In this document: positions 22,100-37,000 of the stretch, one piece after another
How the letters are laid out: each line of letters begins with the position of its first letter
Numbering within the stretch: the first letter of the stretch is position 1
Origin: Siphonodentalium dalli
Taxonomy: Eukaryota > Mollusca > Scaphopoda > Gadilida > Siphonodentaliidae
Assembly: GCA_032622095.1 (NCBI GenBank)
Contig: CP136064.1
Coordinates: 193,097,948-193,161,947, forward strand
Direction of reading: 5' to 3'
Length of the DNA stretch: 64,000 nt
Translations under genes and position numbers: made by a program
Notes under the pieces: generated by a model
The model's input: only the letters and a program-made list of their open reading frames with translations
What the model was told of the DNA's origin: nothing
Databases searched by the model: none

Positions 22100-25000
22100 C
22101 TGTAAAAATAATGAATGTTTATGAAAGTGTCAATGACACTGTAGCTCAACTTGGAGAGGAGATAATTTCATGTGTTACAGTCAATGGAGCGATTATGAAT
22201 GCAGAGAGTTAAATGTCTAACTAATACTAGATGTGAACATGAAGAGATATATATATTAAAATCCAAGATGGCTGCAGGCAGCCATCTTTTTCAACAAATT
22301 TCGGAAACATTTGATGGCTCCAATCTACTGGTTACCCCGAAGTTCCATATGAAATCTGGTGATGATCAGTTGAGGGATGTCATCTGAAGGGTGTGCAGAA
22401 GGATTTAGTCATGCAAAGAGTAAAATTGAAGATGTTTTTCAATGAAATTCGCCAAAAAATGATGGCTCCAATCAAGAAGTTTGATTAGATGAGAGATGTA
22501 ACTTGTAGGGTGTGCTAACGGAAATTGTTGACGGATGGACAGATGCACAGATGGACGCCAACCCAACTCAAACTTGATATTGTCAAATTGAGCTAAAAAT
22601 GAAGAATTTCAGCCAATTTTAACCATATTTTGCTGAAAATGTAATTTGTGAGGTATTAGCTGCTGCACTTGATGTTGTTTGTTATTCAGTGTAATATCAA
22701 TGAAACTTTTCTTATTGTCATTGCTTATGAAAGTGATGTGAAATACTCCGGTAGGGTGATCCACTAGAAATGGAGAATAATCTTGCTAAAAGTTGTTCTT
22801 TTTTACGAATATTATTCCAAATTGCCAACACACACCGTCAATCTGATGCACTTAAATTAAATGCACTGACTCTGGATGTGTTTGTTTGTCGCCGATTGTT
22901 GCGTCCCGAATCCAGATGTAAATATTTACAATTGAGCGTAGTTTTGACAGGTTCGCATAACGCCTGAATACTAACTGATCAGTTTCACGAACATGAACAA
23001 GTCCATAATATGTCTTTAACAGATGGCTCATATATATTATAAGACTATGTAAATTTGTCTGGGAGCAGAAGGTTCAAACCTTATGCAGCGGTCGATTCGA
23101 GTATCAGAAATGTAGGCGAGCATTTTCTGCAGACTGAAGCTGGTGTTCATCAGGACAGATTTGTCAGGAGGTTGTGCACATTCATGGATGTCTTTGAGGA
23201 TGCCTTTAGTTGAGCTCCTCAGAAAGCTGGAATTGAAAGAAAAGTTGACACAATACACACACTTTGTAATCACTTGAATGTAGTTCGGTGTCACTTCATG
23301 TTCTCGGTAATTATATGTCCCGTTCTCGGTGTGCATTTTTCAACACTCTCAAATTTCACCACAAAAAGGAGTGCAAGAGTTTTCGCTTTTTACATTGTTG
23401 CACGGCGTTAATCTTGCCCACATGATTTACCCAACATATAAACGTGATAATTGAAGAAGAATTGAGCATTTATTTCAGTCAAAAAATTACGACTCTGGGC
23501 ACAGAATGTTCACAAATGTAGTGATCTTTAGGCACAAATAAATGATCAATTATACTTTTATGTGTTTGATGTCAATAAAAGCAAATACATGTAATGACAT
23601 ATTTCCCCCTTTCACATGCTGATTATTAAATTAAGACTGAAAAGGATCAAACCTATACACTAAATAGTTCAATATTTGTTGAATGATCATAGTCCACAGA
23701 AGAATTTCTGACAGGTGGGAAGAGAGCGAATTTTAGGACCCGTAAATTGAAAATTGTGGGTGTGGACAGGTGCGAGCGCAATTGCTCCCATCTCCTAGGA
23801 AGGACTGACAATAGAAAGTCACTTCATTCTTATTGAATAATAGTTATCCTGAAATCTGACCAGGATGCTAATTACAATACGGGTTGCAGAAATATAGAAC
23901 ACACCCATGGTAGTCGAGAATACCAAATTTTCACGAGTTTGTACTCGCATCTACTGTGCGTGTATTTTATTCATGCCATAATTACGATTTTTTATTTGTT
24001 TCATGAATTCACCTACCCCGCTGTTTTCTTTGAATGTGTATCCACATTGAGAGACACAAACACGACACTATAAGGAATGTGCGTAGTGATGCATACATTT
24101 ACGTCAGCTTGTTTCTGAGCGATTAGTCACTTGGAATTACCATTCATATGTTTCCTAGCTCATTTAACATTAGCAAGCTACATTTGATTGAAATACAGGC
24201 AATTTTCCTCATATCTAATTGATATCATGACAAATTCCAATTTTAAATGAATGTGACATAGGAACTATTTTGCTAACTATGATGTAGTTCTACTATTGGT
24301 ATAAACATTTTACACATGAAATTTTATTTGAACATTTACACCCACAGTAGAAATTTATACCCATAGTAGGAAGCTGTATAACCACAGTAGAGTTTAAAGG
24401 CACGGGCGGCGTTCGTTGCAGAAATATTCAAATTTGTTCAAATCGCCATCAACGGAAGGAATATTAAAATATATATAGTTTTGTTCATATGCCAAACATA
24501 ATCAGCGTGTAAATAGTATATTGTCGTCAATACGTACGATGGTGTACGACTGTACGTAAACAAGAACCTTCTCGTGTTACAGAAGTTGTGCTTCTGTTAA
24601 CATAATACAGCGCAAATCTATTGGTTAATCACACACAAATGATATAAAAGCTCTTTATTATTTCCATATCAGGAAAACAGTAACAAATAACGCTCTTTAT
24701 GTTTACCAAAAGCCAGGTTCTGTAACAAAGTCTGTCTATATTTTACTATTCTTTCTGTTTATGGCGGTTTTTGACGGAGGTGAATATTTTAACAGCATAT
24801 CCACCGCCAACGCCGTCCATATCTTTAAAGATGAAGTTTATAAAATAGGTGTTATACACACAATAGATAGGCAATTATGGTATAAAATAATATATTGGGC
24901 CTTGTTCTTTATTCATACCTAACAACCAAAGTTTAAAAGACATATTATGTACTTGTTAGGGTGTGTGAAACTGATAAGTTATTATTCAGGCGCTATGATA

Positions 25001-28000
25001 ACTGGAGGAATGTAACATTTTACTAACATCGCCGAAAATTTGAAGCAAATCGACCGTACCATTCCATAGAAAACATTGTCGGAACTAGGCTCAATTGTAA
25101 ATATTTACTACTCGATTTGGGACGCATCTATTGGCGATAAACTAGAGAAAATAATTTTGCCATCGAGAGTCGCTTCATTTAATTAATATATAAGAATGAT
25201 AATGTGTGTTGTCAATTTGAATATACTATTTGTAAAAATACTACTTTGAACAAGATTATTCTCCATTTGTATTTGATCACCCTACCGGAGTGTTTCACAT
25301 CACTTTAATTATTGAGTTCAGTGGTGGAAAGGGCGGGAATTCATAAACTTTTAACCCTTTCTTTACTAACTCATTGCATAATTGAGGTTCCCAATGGGTG
25401 TACATCACAATATTCACCATTTGGGAACTTCAATCTGTCTATGTCTCCCATAGCATATGAGGCCATGCAGAATGAGGTCCCCAGAGTGTGAATTTGGCGA
25501 TGCTAGACCACAATGTGGGATAGCGTCACTAAATTCACCCTCTGGGGACCTCATTCTGCAAATGGCTGGCACCTTATTCTCAGGCCTGACTGGGCTCCAT
25601 TATGCTGATAATGAAACTGACCCAATCTGTCTCTGCAGCTTTCCCACTTCTGCGTCCCTCTGCTGAAGCATTACTTGTAGGATATGGCTCTCCTGTTGGC
25701 ATGACTTCCACTGTGACTGTATCATTGTCACATCCTTCGAGAGAGTGTCTAGTTCTTTATAAAGCCGAGTCATCTCAGTCTGACAATTCTCTCCAATCCT
25801 CATTCTCTCAGACTCCTTAGAAAGAAATTGCCATCATTGAAAAGAGGGCATTTAAACATTTTATACTTTTCAAATATTTTTTCTACTCAATGGTTCTACT
25901 GAACTCTCTCATTTGACAAAAATATAACCATTTTTCAGAGAAGTCCAAAAATTTATGTTAACCCTTTGAACCCGAAAAGCTAAAATATTAGGGTAACGGC
26001 TATTTTACGTCAACCTGTTACACCAATATATGAGCGTGGAGACACATGTTTTTAGTAATCTTTGTTACTTATCCAAAATACTACTCTCAGAGGATACTTT
26101 CAATGAAAGTGATGTTTAAATTACCCTCACGCATATTAGCCAGTGTTCTGCCACATATGGAAAATGGTCTATCGCATATCAAGTTGATTTATTCGCGCAC
26201 ATGAATAAACAGGTTATTGCATACTTACTAGTATACATGACATACCTACTAATATATATTTAAATGGCCCCGTATATGTCAACGGTGGCCAGGGTGTGTA
26301 TATGGAATGGTTGCATGCTAGTATCGGGGTAGAAATATATGTGCATGAAAATAGGCTACAATTCACAAAAAATGCATTTTTAAGTGAAATGTGGCACTAT
26401 ATATAGGAGATATATAAGCTATAATGGCATTTTCCTGCCAATTCTGGGTAGTTGCCTAGTAACTAAAAAGATTGTGTGGCAAAGGCTACAGTTTCAGACA
26501 TATGCCCCTCCTTTGAACATAACCAACACTATGCGACTAGACACTGTCTAAATTAAGGCAAAAATACCACTTAAAGGGGGACTGTACACCAAATCCAGCC
26601 ATTTATGGGACCATCTCCTTTTATAGTCAACAGAATATATGCAAAAATTAATGAATTTGAGCCATGGATTAGTGCAAATGTCACTTGTGTACTCTATGCA
26701 AACAACTTTAATTTGTTGCATATATTCTGTTGAGCATAAAAGTAGATGGTCCTTTAATGCACATTGTAATACGACCCTGCCTAACTATGCTTAAAAGCCA
26801 TGTTCTGATTGGCCAGTGGCCCGAGTTACCATGGCTATCTCGTTCCAGTTTTGTGGTACAATTCTACTTTTTCCGATTGTACCACGAAAAAAATCGGTTT
26901 ATTCAGATCGCCGCACGCGACTTTTCCCGTCTTTTCTAACTCCGCGCAAACGGGGCATCAACGGAGTACACCCGCACCCGTAACCCTTTGAATTTTGCTA
27001 CATCTTGACAATGTTGCGAATTTTCTAGCGATTTGTCGCTTGAAACCAGTTTGGTTGCCAATGAATATGGTCCAAATGATGTTATGGTATATTGATATAT
27101 GTTACGACCAAAGAAAGTTACTTAATAAGTATATTAAATGACAAAATAAATCCATGGGGCCGGGCTGTGCATTCGTCGATTCGAATCTCGATCATATTCG
27201 ATATTTCGGAATCAAGTTGAAAATGAAAGCGTTTGTTCACCAGTACAGAAGGGGGATAAGATTAGTTTAGTAAACTAGATCATTTAGATCGCTTTGTGTA
27301 AGGAAAATGGTCCATAGTCGATGATCATATTCATGTTGTCCCAACAACGTTCAACACAGAAATGACCGCAATCGTATTTCCTGTACAATTTAAATGAAAG
27401 GCACGGGCGCCGCTGAAAACACATCGTTTTTTAGCCAATCACAACGATTATTTTCTAGAAGAGGTGCCTCGAAAAGTCAACGGGGGAATTTCATAACAAG
27501 ACAAGATTACCGGAGTACTCCATGCAAAGAAATCGAGTACGCCCAATACGAATTACACCACGAAATGTTTTCTCACCTGAGACCGAAAAAGCGCAGTATT
27601 TCGTTGACTATTCAAGCGAATTGTGACCATAAACTTTCAGTCGTATTACAAAAGAAATAAATACACGGTGTATCGGTGTGTATGGTCAAGTTGTACCACA
27701 AAAAACTGATTGTAGGACTCCGCTACGCGTCGTCCTACAATCAGTTTTTTGTGGTACAACTTGACCATACACACCTCTACACCGTGTATTTATTTCTTAA
27801 TTATAAACATGACACTTCAATTTTGGCAGACCAGTAGACAGAGTGGAAGAAAATCAAGATGAATTGAAACTGAACTCACAAACTGTGACAGCTGAATGAT
27901 GAGTTGTTGACGTTCCAGCGTTATCTTGCTTATCTCCCCCTTCAGTACATTCACTTGTTTGGCGAATGCCACTTTCTTGTCCTGCTCTTCTTTCACTTCA

Positions 28001-31000
28001 TTTTGTAAGAATTTGTTTGTGGCATGCAGATGAGCAACTGAAAGAGCAAGATCATACCTGGAACTGGTTATTTGTGATCTATTCCTGTGTCCCTGTGTAT
28101 GTAGTTTGACTGCCTAAAAATTTTGTTTATCAGATACATCAATAGGAAGCATGGATATTTTTTGTGACAAAAGCAGTATAAAGCACCAAAATTGCACACA
28201 GGTAGTTAAATAGGGTATATTTTGATGTAATGGTGAGCCGCATTTTATATTTTGATTGTTTTTCGGTATATTTGGAAAACATTTAAAAATAAAATTCAAC
28301 ATTACAACCACACATAATGTTCAAATCTTTATAATATTGGGAATATATACCAAGTGACCTCTGCAAACTAATATTAATGAACACAATTTCAGTCAATGAT
28401 ACTATTTGAATACTAAATGCTCAGTACCAGGTTGGTTTGTAGTCCATTCGTTATATGACTAAATCGACCCAAACAATATAATCTACTATATATACATGTA
28501 TATATATGTCCGCTATAGACTTGAGAACTGCTGGGCCGATTGAACCCAAACTTGCTGTGTACGGGTAAAAAGCCACAGGCAGTACACTCTGACCATTTGC
28601 GAGCCTGTGCGACCACTCCTTCACCCTTCAACTGCCACCGTAATGGGGATTGATGGGTTAATCGCGTGATAATTAATGATCGTTTGTATATGAGGCGTCG
28701 CTATTAAAGAGCATTTATCTACTTTAGTGAAAATATACGGCATTTGACCGTCTCGGAAACTGGGGATATCGAGACGAAATTTCGTAGTTAGGTGTTCCAA
28801 GTGAGACTTTCGTCAGGTCATTTTGTCTGCCCGAGGTGACCTTGACCTTGAAACGGGTACCCACAAATGACCTTGGGTGATATCTCGGTAGTCAGCGGTG
28901 ACATCGATGTGAAATGTTTTATGTATGGTCAACTCGGGACGGGAAATTATTTTGTCGCGTTATTTTGTCCACCCAACATGACCTTGACATGGGTACCTGC
29001 AAATGACCTTGGGCAATATTCGGCCATCAGCGATGTACAGGGTTACCTTGAAAAACAAAAATTAATGGATCGACAAAAGCCATGGGACCAATCCCGCCAG
29101 TGGCGGGCTATTCTGCTAGTCTCATATATATTTTGAAGACCTCTGTCTGTATGTATGTATGTCTGTATGTCATTGATACAAATCTACGATTCTCGACCGA
29201 TCGGGACGAAACTTGGTACGTGTGTGTAGTTTGACCAGGCGGTCGTCGACGTCGTATTGGCGAGCCCGTGCAGCGCATGCGCAGACGAGATCTCGGAAAC
29301 GGGTGGAGCTATCGACTTGAAATTTGCTACGTGAATGTATCTTGCCCCAGATACGAATTTTATCGGGTCGCCGAGCCCGTGCGACGCCAGCTTCGCGCAG
29401 ACCAGATCTCGGAAACGGGTGAGCTATCGACTTGAAATATGGTATGTGAATGTATCTTGCCCCGGATACGAATTTTATCGGGTCGCCGAGCCCGTGCGAC
29501 GCCAGCTTCGCGCATGCGCAGACCAGATCTCGGAAACGGGTAGAGCTATCGACTTGAAATTTGGTTTTTGAATAGCCCGGACAACGTCGGGCTCATCGGC
29601 TAGTCTATTATATATTTTGGAACTTCTGTCTGTGTGTATGTATGTGTGTTATAGACTCGAATACTGCTCGACCGATCTGAATCAAATTTGGTATGTGACC
29701 ATGCCCTTGACCATGACCATATATACGCTCTTATAGGCATGTTTCTGGACCTCGACCGATCAGACTCAAATTTGGTATGTAGGCCTACTTTGATCCCTGG
29801 AACAATATGGGCAGGTCCAATTTCACATGCGACTGTGTCCTTGACCTTGCTCATATAGGCATATTTCTGGACCGATCGAACAATAGTTTTTGTTTTTCTC
29901 CTAATACTTTTCAACGTTGCTCCCTACAGAGCCGGGACGAAGTTCACATACATTAGGGTTCTGCGAAGCTTCGAGATTCGATTCGAGCTGCGGATTTGAT
30001 TCGACTTGATCCAACTTGATCATATGATTCATATATTTTGGAATCTTTCTTCTTGGCATTCTTGTGGGTGAAAATCAACACAAGGTTGAAGATGCCATGT
30101 TCTAAATTTCATATCTATTAACTACAGGTCCATTAGAATAACACTTCATATTTTTACCTAATTCGCTGTTTTGTCTTACTGTATTGATTTTTACTCCCAA
30201 CGATGTGACAGTAAATGTAATACAGGTGCATATCTCATATTCAGACAGTCCTTCGATTTAGTGCATGTGGAATAAAAACTAGCCGCGCGACAGAAAACAT
30301 GCACATGCTGTAATGTAGCATCATTGTGGTTGAACTAAATTGTTCTAACGCCTTGTATATTCACTGCAACAATGAGTTATCTGAGCCAAGTGTCGGCACC
30401 TTTGCAGTTCCAATGAAAACTTGGTTGCCTGCGATGACGTGAATACAATGCACACGGTGTCAAGTGTGACACTGAATTGTTTTTTTGTCGGCAGCTTTGA
30501 TTTGTGCCTTCCAAATCGACCGACCTTGACTCTGACTGAGTCTGGATTCATAACTTTCCAAAATCGAGCATGTATTGTACATGCATTGCGGCGAAGGAAT
30601 TAAGTTCATTTAATTCAGTGATACATTCATTTTCTGTACCAGCAAGGCATAATGCTATGGCTAATTAAACAATGTTTTGTTTCAGATAATGTTATTACTT
30701 GTATTATCTTTCATAACAGATGTCCCTCTTTTATAATTATTATATAGTTCAACTTCCAAAACAGTGCCCGCAAACTTCAAACGGGCCACACGATCGGCTG
30801 TGCACCTGCCATTTTCCATAATTGAAGAACTATGTACATGTAGACTTACAATGTTCATGATTTTCGAAACACAAACTGCAGTACTTTTAATAATTTTGAA
30901 AATGAGAAACTTCAAGTTTTTGCAACTGAAAACCGCCCATAGGTCTTATACATTTTAACATGCTCCATCACCCATCAGACATCCTTCTAACTGCATACCC

Positions 31001-34000
31001 CGTGAATTTTGCCCCAGCAGACATAGTAATATTGCTGAATTGATCTTTATCCCATGGTTTTGGGCACTAAAATAACCAGGTTCACAAAACTGGTATTATG
31101 TTACATAGGTTCACTGAAACTGGAATTTTGATACCCAGGTTTGTAGCTCATGCATATATTCAATTCGTGATCCGACTGTAATCCCCCTGATTCGCAGGGC
31201 CCTAATGCACATATAAAGCTTAGAACACATCATACTGAGCCAGCGTCTCCATCACTTTTGATACTGCCATCAATCTTCCATGATCTAATATTTACACTCA
31301 ACATGCATTCGTATTGTGGAAAATGAATGCAGGGCGTTGGTTGGTAGAAATTACGTCACAATACGTTGCGCGCTGGCCCCAACTTGCATCCATTTTTGTG
31401 TAGACGCAACTTGCACCGAGCCATGATAATAACATTGGAAATGGGCGTTTAAAACTCATTTATCTGCCAGTTGACTCGGTTGAGTGTACATATAAGTAAT
31501 GGATGTTGATTTTGTTATGTTCCATAGAGTATGATGCAAGTTGATCTGACATTTTTATGTGTAGAATGCTTTCGCGTTTCAGACAAAATGTCTGACCAAC
31601 TTGCATCCATACTCTATGGAACGTAAGCAAATCAACATCCATTTCTTAAAGGTACTCAATCGGATCAGACGCTTTAGTGATAATACGGCCATATTTTGTT
31701 GAAAATGTTGATAAATAACAAGTTTGGGAAATTTGATACCATAGTTGACAGTGGCTAGCATTATTTTGTTGCAATAAATCGATTCTGATAACTAAAGCGT
31801 ATTTTGAAGAAATGTTGTTGTATCTTGATTGTATGGGGATCGTCTGATCGGATTGAGTACCTTTAATAAACTCTACAGACATTGGTAGAGTTATTCAGGG
31901 TTATTGAAAACTGAAAACAAGATATTTGTCCATAGGAAATTGTGGTTAACTTTGTTACTTTGAGCATAATCGACAACAATAAATTGACAACAGGTCATAT
32001 CTCTATTAGTTGATAATCTGTTTCTCAGACATTTTTCTTTTCAAAATGGGCAGGCAGGCAAATGCAAGTTTAATATGTCTAGCTGAATTATGGTCAGTAG
32101 CAGACAGTTGTGAAGCTGAGCAGCAGGAAGATTAATGAATTATTATTTTCGGTGGCGCAGTGTTCACGCTGTCAGTAGCCATTTTAGCCATTGTAAGCAC
32201 TTGGCGAAAAAAATGACCATATGGCGAAAACAATTGCTAAAATAATTTCCTCCCAATTGTGTCCAGACATCGTAGCGATTATAAACACGCCAGCTTAGTA
32301 CTCGGTCTAATTACATCATGCGCAGCTAACATCCGCACAACAAAAGCGTTGGCACCTCGTGTATGTTATACGACCCGATGTGCTTGGAGCAATTAGTAAT
32401 AGGTGTGCAATGTCAATGGCAAACGCTTTGTGTTGTAATAAAAACAACTTGTGAGTGGGGATCAGGGAATGATGCTTTATAAGTACCCGAGGTTTTCATT
32501 GCAAGTCACATTTCCAAAATGAATCGTAAAAGAAAGCTAGATTTCGGTGACCATCCAAAGAAAGTCAAAACGATGGCTGATTTCTTTGGCAATTCTGTGA
32601 CTGTGCCTGTTGTTGTTGTGGACTGTAGCACAAATGAAAACGACATAACTATGGAAATTATCAGCGCGAAAAATACTCCACAAAAATCAGTCTTGTTGCA
32701 TTCACCAAAACGTTTATTCAAAGAAGAATGGAAATTCAAGCGAGACTGGCTTTTTTTCGACAAAAACAAGTGTGTTATGTACTGTCAGACGTGTCGTGAT
32801 GCCGGTGTTACAAATTTATTCACAACCGGAACTGCAGTCATGACAAAAGATGTCATTAAGAAACATGAAGCAGCTAAAGGTTAGTTATCCTTATTTATTT
32901 ATATCATTAGCTTTTTGTTATTATACCCCCCGCAACGAAGTTAGGGGGGGGTATACTGGACTCAGGAGTCAGCTTGTCCGTCCGTCCGTCCGTCCGTGGA
33001 CACAAATTTGTCCGGAGTTTTTCTCAGTCGTTTTTTGATCAATTTCCGTGAAACTTGGCACAGACATCAACCACCATGGGAACCTGTGCACCTGCGATTA
33101 TGACGTCTGTCGGACTTCTTTTTTTTGAGTTATCCCCCCTTTTTCGACTTAGAAAATTTTCGCAGCATGTATACTTTTGTCCGAGCTTTTATTCCTACAT
33201 TTTTTGGTCAATTTTTTTAAAACGTGGCACAGATATTTAGTACCATTGGAACTTGTGCATCTGCGATTATGACATCTGTCCGACATTTTTTGGTGGAGTT
33301 ATCCCCCTTTTTCAACTTAGAAACTTTTTTTGCAACATGCATAATTTTGTCCGAGCTTTTATTCCTACATTTTTCGGTCAATGTTTTTTAATCTTGGCAC
33401 TGATATTTAGTACCATGGGAACCTGTGCACCTGCAATTATGACGTCTGTCCGACATTTTTTGTGTGGAGTTATTCCCCATTTTCGACTTAGAATTTTTTT
33501 CGCAACATACATAATTTTGTCCAAGCTTTTATTCCTACAATTTTCGGTCAATAGGTTTAAGATTAGGGTTATGGTTGTACACCTGCAATGGGAACTGTTA
33601 TTTTATTATTTTAACTAAATGTTTACTGACATGTCAAACATCTTAGTATTTTTAAAAAAGGGGGGTATCCGTAGTCCCATTGGGAACAGTCACACCTCTA
33701 GTTCATACTGACACTGACGACAATTATTGCACTTAGCGCAGGGTAGTCTAACATAAATATAGAGTTATCCTTCTTCCATTGGTGTGTATACACCCAAAGT
33801 ACCCGGATGTGAACTAAATGTATGCTAATCGTTTTGAAAGGTCTAGGTCAGAAATAGGCTTAAAATCTAAAATCTAAAAACGACTTTTTACCATTCCTAG
33901 GACCTAACTCACAAACTGCAGCAACACGAATTGTCCGTGATTGCAGTTCGATGAAAGAGGTGCAGAAATCTGTGTTATCCAAGACTGAACAATCGATCAC

Positions 34001-37000
34001 ATCGGCCATGAAGAATGCTTATTTCATCGCCAAGCATCATCTATCAAATAATCTACTCTCCGATCTCAACACTCTGTGCATCGAACAGGGTAACACGTTC
34101 CTTCCTGGACTTCGTGTCGACAAGCATACTTCATATTCTCACAATCAGACGACACAGGAAATGCACGAAGCAATACTAGATGTAATCGACGATCAGTGTA
34201 CCAAAGAAATCTCAGCTAGTTCCGTATTCAGTGTTATGCTTAACGAATCTACGGACATCTCGACATCTCCAAATGTGATTTTCGGTCCGTACCTCACTAG
34301 GTCCGAAGGGAGATATAACCCCAAAAGTGTTCTACTTAAAGTTCAGGGGCTCAATGACAATGCTAATGCGGAAAATATAGCAAATACTGCTTCTGATATT
34401 CTCAAAGAATTTGGACCAGATAAATCGCGAATGTGTGGCATAGCAACTGACGAGGCATCTGTAATGACCGGCAAAAAGAGTGGTGTTGCTCAGCGTTTCA
34501 AAGATGACATCCCTCCATTGTTATCTGTGCATTGCATAGCACATCGTTTGTCGCTTACAAGCTGTGATGCCGCTGATCACATTCCATATATGGTCAAATT
34601 TCAACGGAATCTCAACACAGTATATATACATATTTCAGCCGTTCGCCCAAGCATCAAAATGCCCTTGAGAAAGTTCAGTGCTTCTTTGATGTGAATCAGA
34701 CCAAAATAAAGCAAGCATGTACAACCAGGTGGTTATCGTTTGAAGGGAGTGTAAAATCCATCGTGGATAATTTCGCAAGTTTACTGACAGTGTTTCATGA
34801 GGACGACAGTGCTAAAGCGACAGGAATATATCGATCAATAGCTTCTTATAAATTCCTGTATGTCAGTCATTTTATGTGTGATGTGTTGAAGGAGTGTGCT
34901 GTGTGCAAATTATTTCAGTGTTCCATCATAGATTATACCGACATCGATCCTCTAGTAAAGGCAACAATATCGAAAATTGAAAAATATTCAAAGCAGGGTG
35001 GACCATCACTGAAAACGTTCCATGCAGATATTCCATCGACACCTCAGAGTGACCCAGGAGCTGAGTATGATTAGTTTCAGTTTTCATGGACATGACATGA
35101 AAGATGGTAAGAAAGTTCGACAGGATGCCATCTCTGCATGTAAACAATTCTCATCTAGACTTGTCGAAAATCTTAAAAGCAGGTTTGCCAGCGATGAAGA
35201 CGCTGATGTGTTAACCAGTTTGACAAAACTGTTTGACACTCTTTGTTCTGACAAACAGATGCAAAAACATTCAGTCCCTATTAAAATTACAACAAAGAAT
35301 GAACGGTTGTGACATTGACCAGGCAGATGAGAAGAATCTTTCAAGTGAAATTGAACTATTCAGGTCTGTTTATGGAAAGAAAAAGATTTTAAATGACATC
35401 GACGACCGTGTTCAGTATGCGCTGACTCACAAGAATTTATTCCCTGCAGTATGTTTATTTGCTGAAATTTTATATACTGTTCCAGTATCAACTGTAGACT
35501 GTGAAAGAGCATTTTCTGTCCAGAATCTTATCAAAACCAAACAAAGGAATCGACTGTCATCTGTTTATTTGAACATATTGATGAAAATATCTGTAGAGGG
35601 ACCATCTAGGGAAGACTTTGATTTCAAATGTGCGTTTAAGAAATGGTCAGATGTAAAGACCCGTAGAATTTTTAAGAATGCTTAAGTATGTTAATGTTAT
35701 TTACATCTACTTTTGTTACTCATGTTACATTGGTATTGTTTTATTTTGAAAATAAAATGTAATAAACATTCAATTTATCTCAAAATATGTTCCCAAAATA
35801 AGTGGCTAAAGCAAATTCAAAGTGGCTAAATAAATGGCATTTGGCTAAAAGAACATTAACCCTTCCATGACTGGAGCTTCCTGAAATTTTGCGAAAACCC
35901 TGTACCAATGCATTCTCTTATATATGTGAGTCTCCCATATGAAGCCTCACATATATAAGAGAAAACATTGGCCTAACAATATTTACTTTGACCTTGTAAG
36001 CCAGTTCATTCTCTTATATATGCGAGGCTCCCTATGGGAGAATGCACTGGCACAGGATCTTTAATGCTGCACAAGTGCTGCTCCCATGATGAAATGGTTA
36101 ATATCTTTTGGCCTTATGTGCACACCTTCAAAATTGAAGCTGTCATGTTTTCGGTTCTCAGTGTTGGCTTCTCTCTCCTTCTCCTTTAGATGTTGGTTTG
36201 TCAATCTAAGTCGCCTGGAAAATATTAGAAATAAAAGTATGTAGAATATAGGATCTGATACTAGACTATCAATGTTAAACATTTGTCCCAATTTCCAGAA
36301 AAAAACGGCTTCTGATTGCTTCGTTCAGGACTGACCTTTTAGGTAGGCTATTAATATGAATTTTATTTAAAAAAAATGGCAATAACTATGCTCTTAAGTC
36401 TAGACAATCTCATATATGCAGGTTCCCATGGTGATAAATATCTGTGCCATGTTTTAAAAGATTGACCTGGAAAACGAAGGAATAAAAACACAAACAGAAT
36501 ACATCCACGGACAGACGGAAAATCTAATACCAGTTTACCAACTTTCTTGATTGACATATAACCAGCATGAACTTGATATTTTTTACTTCCCGGTAGTGTT
36601 GAAATGATGAGGGATTTCAGAAGCTGACTAGTCGACAGGAGAAGTCGACTACAAGTTGATTAGTCAAACCCCATCTCCCAAGGACATGATTGCAAACGAT
36701 ATTTTGAAAATTGTTATTTGTAAGTTTCTGGCTGATTTACTTCACAAATATGTCGTTAATGCCAACTTAATGGCATGTTTTACAAGAAATCCAGTAAAAA
36801 ATTAAAATAATAGGCTCGATGAATGCATTTAATCTGTGTGAATAAAGAGTAGAGAAGGTAAACATCAAAACATTTTTTAAGAAAAAGGGTTTTCCAAAAA
36901 CACCGAACAAAATCCGGAAGTGCTGAACCGGTGCTAGAAGTTTGGTTTGAAAAAATGTTCTGGCTTAAAGCCGCTTGATGCACGATTGTTAGTGTGGTTA

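Larger units (their letters stand above)
32158..35855 (+). mobile_element. hAT element, KIAA1586/ZMYM-like transposase, boundaries approximate
   Basis: A possible left terminus is CAGTGTTCACGC at 32158. Both subterminal regions carry TAGCCA-type motifs (TAGCCATTTTAGCCAT at the left; TTAGCCAAATGCC reading inward at the right). No clean target duplication was found, and a MITE sits at the right edge. It lies in intron 6, opposite in orientation to the host gene. Confidence 0.5.

Noticed and set aside
22100-22149. Upstream start (MSYSVIDTFINIHYF...) for the last exon as a separate gene
   Set aside because: This part lies before a good acceptor and comes from a dispersed repeat. The exon joins in phase to exon 9.
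29335-29571. Two near-identical protein segments in one open frame
   Set aside because: The repetition comes from the ~125-bp tandem DNA repeat around AGATCTCGGAAACGGGT, not from a repeat protein.
33055-33618. Open frames with repeated cysteine/phenylalanine text
   Set aside because: They arise from the three ~167-bp tandem units in the transposase intron.
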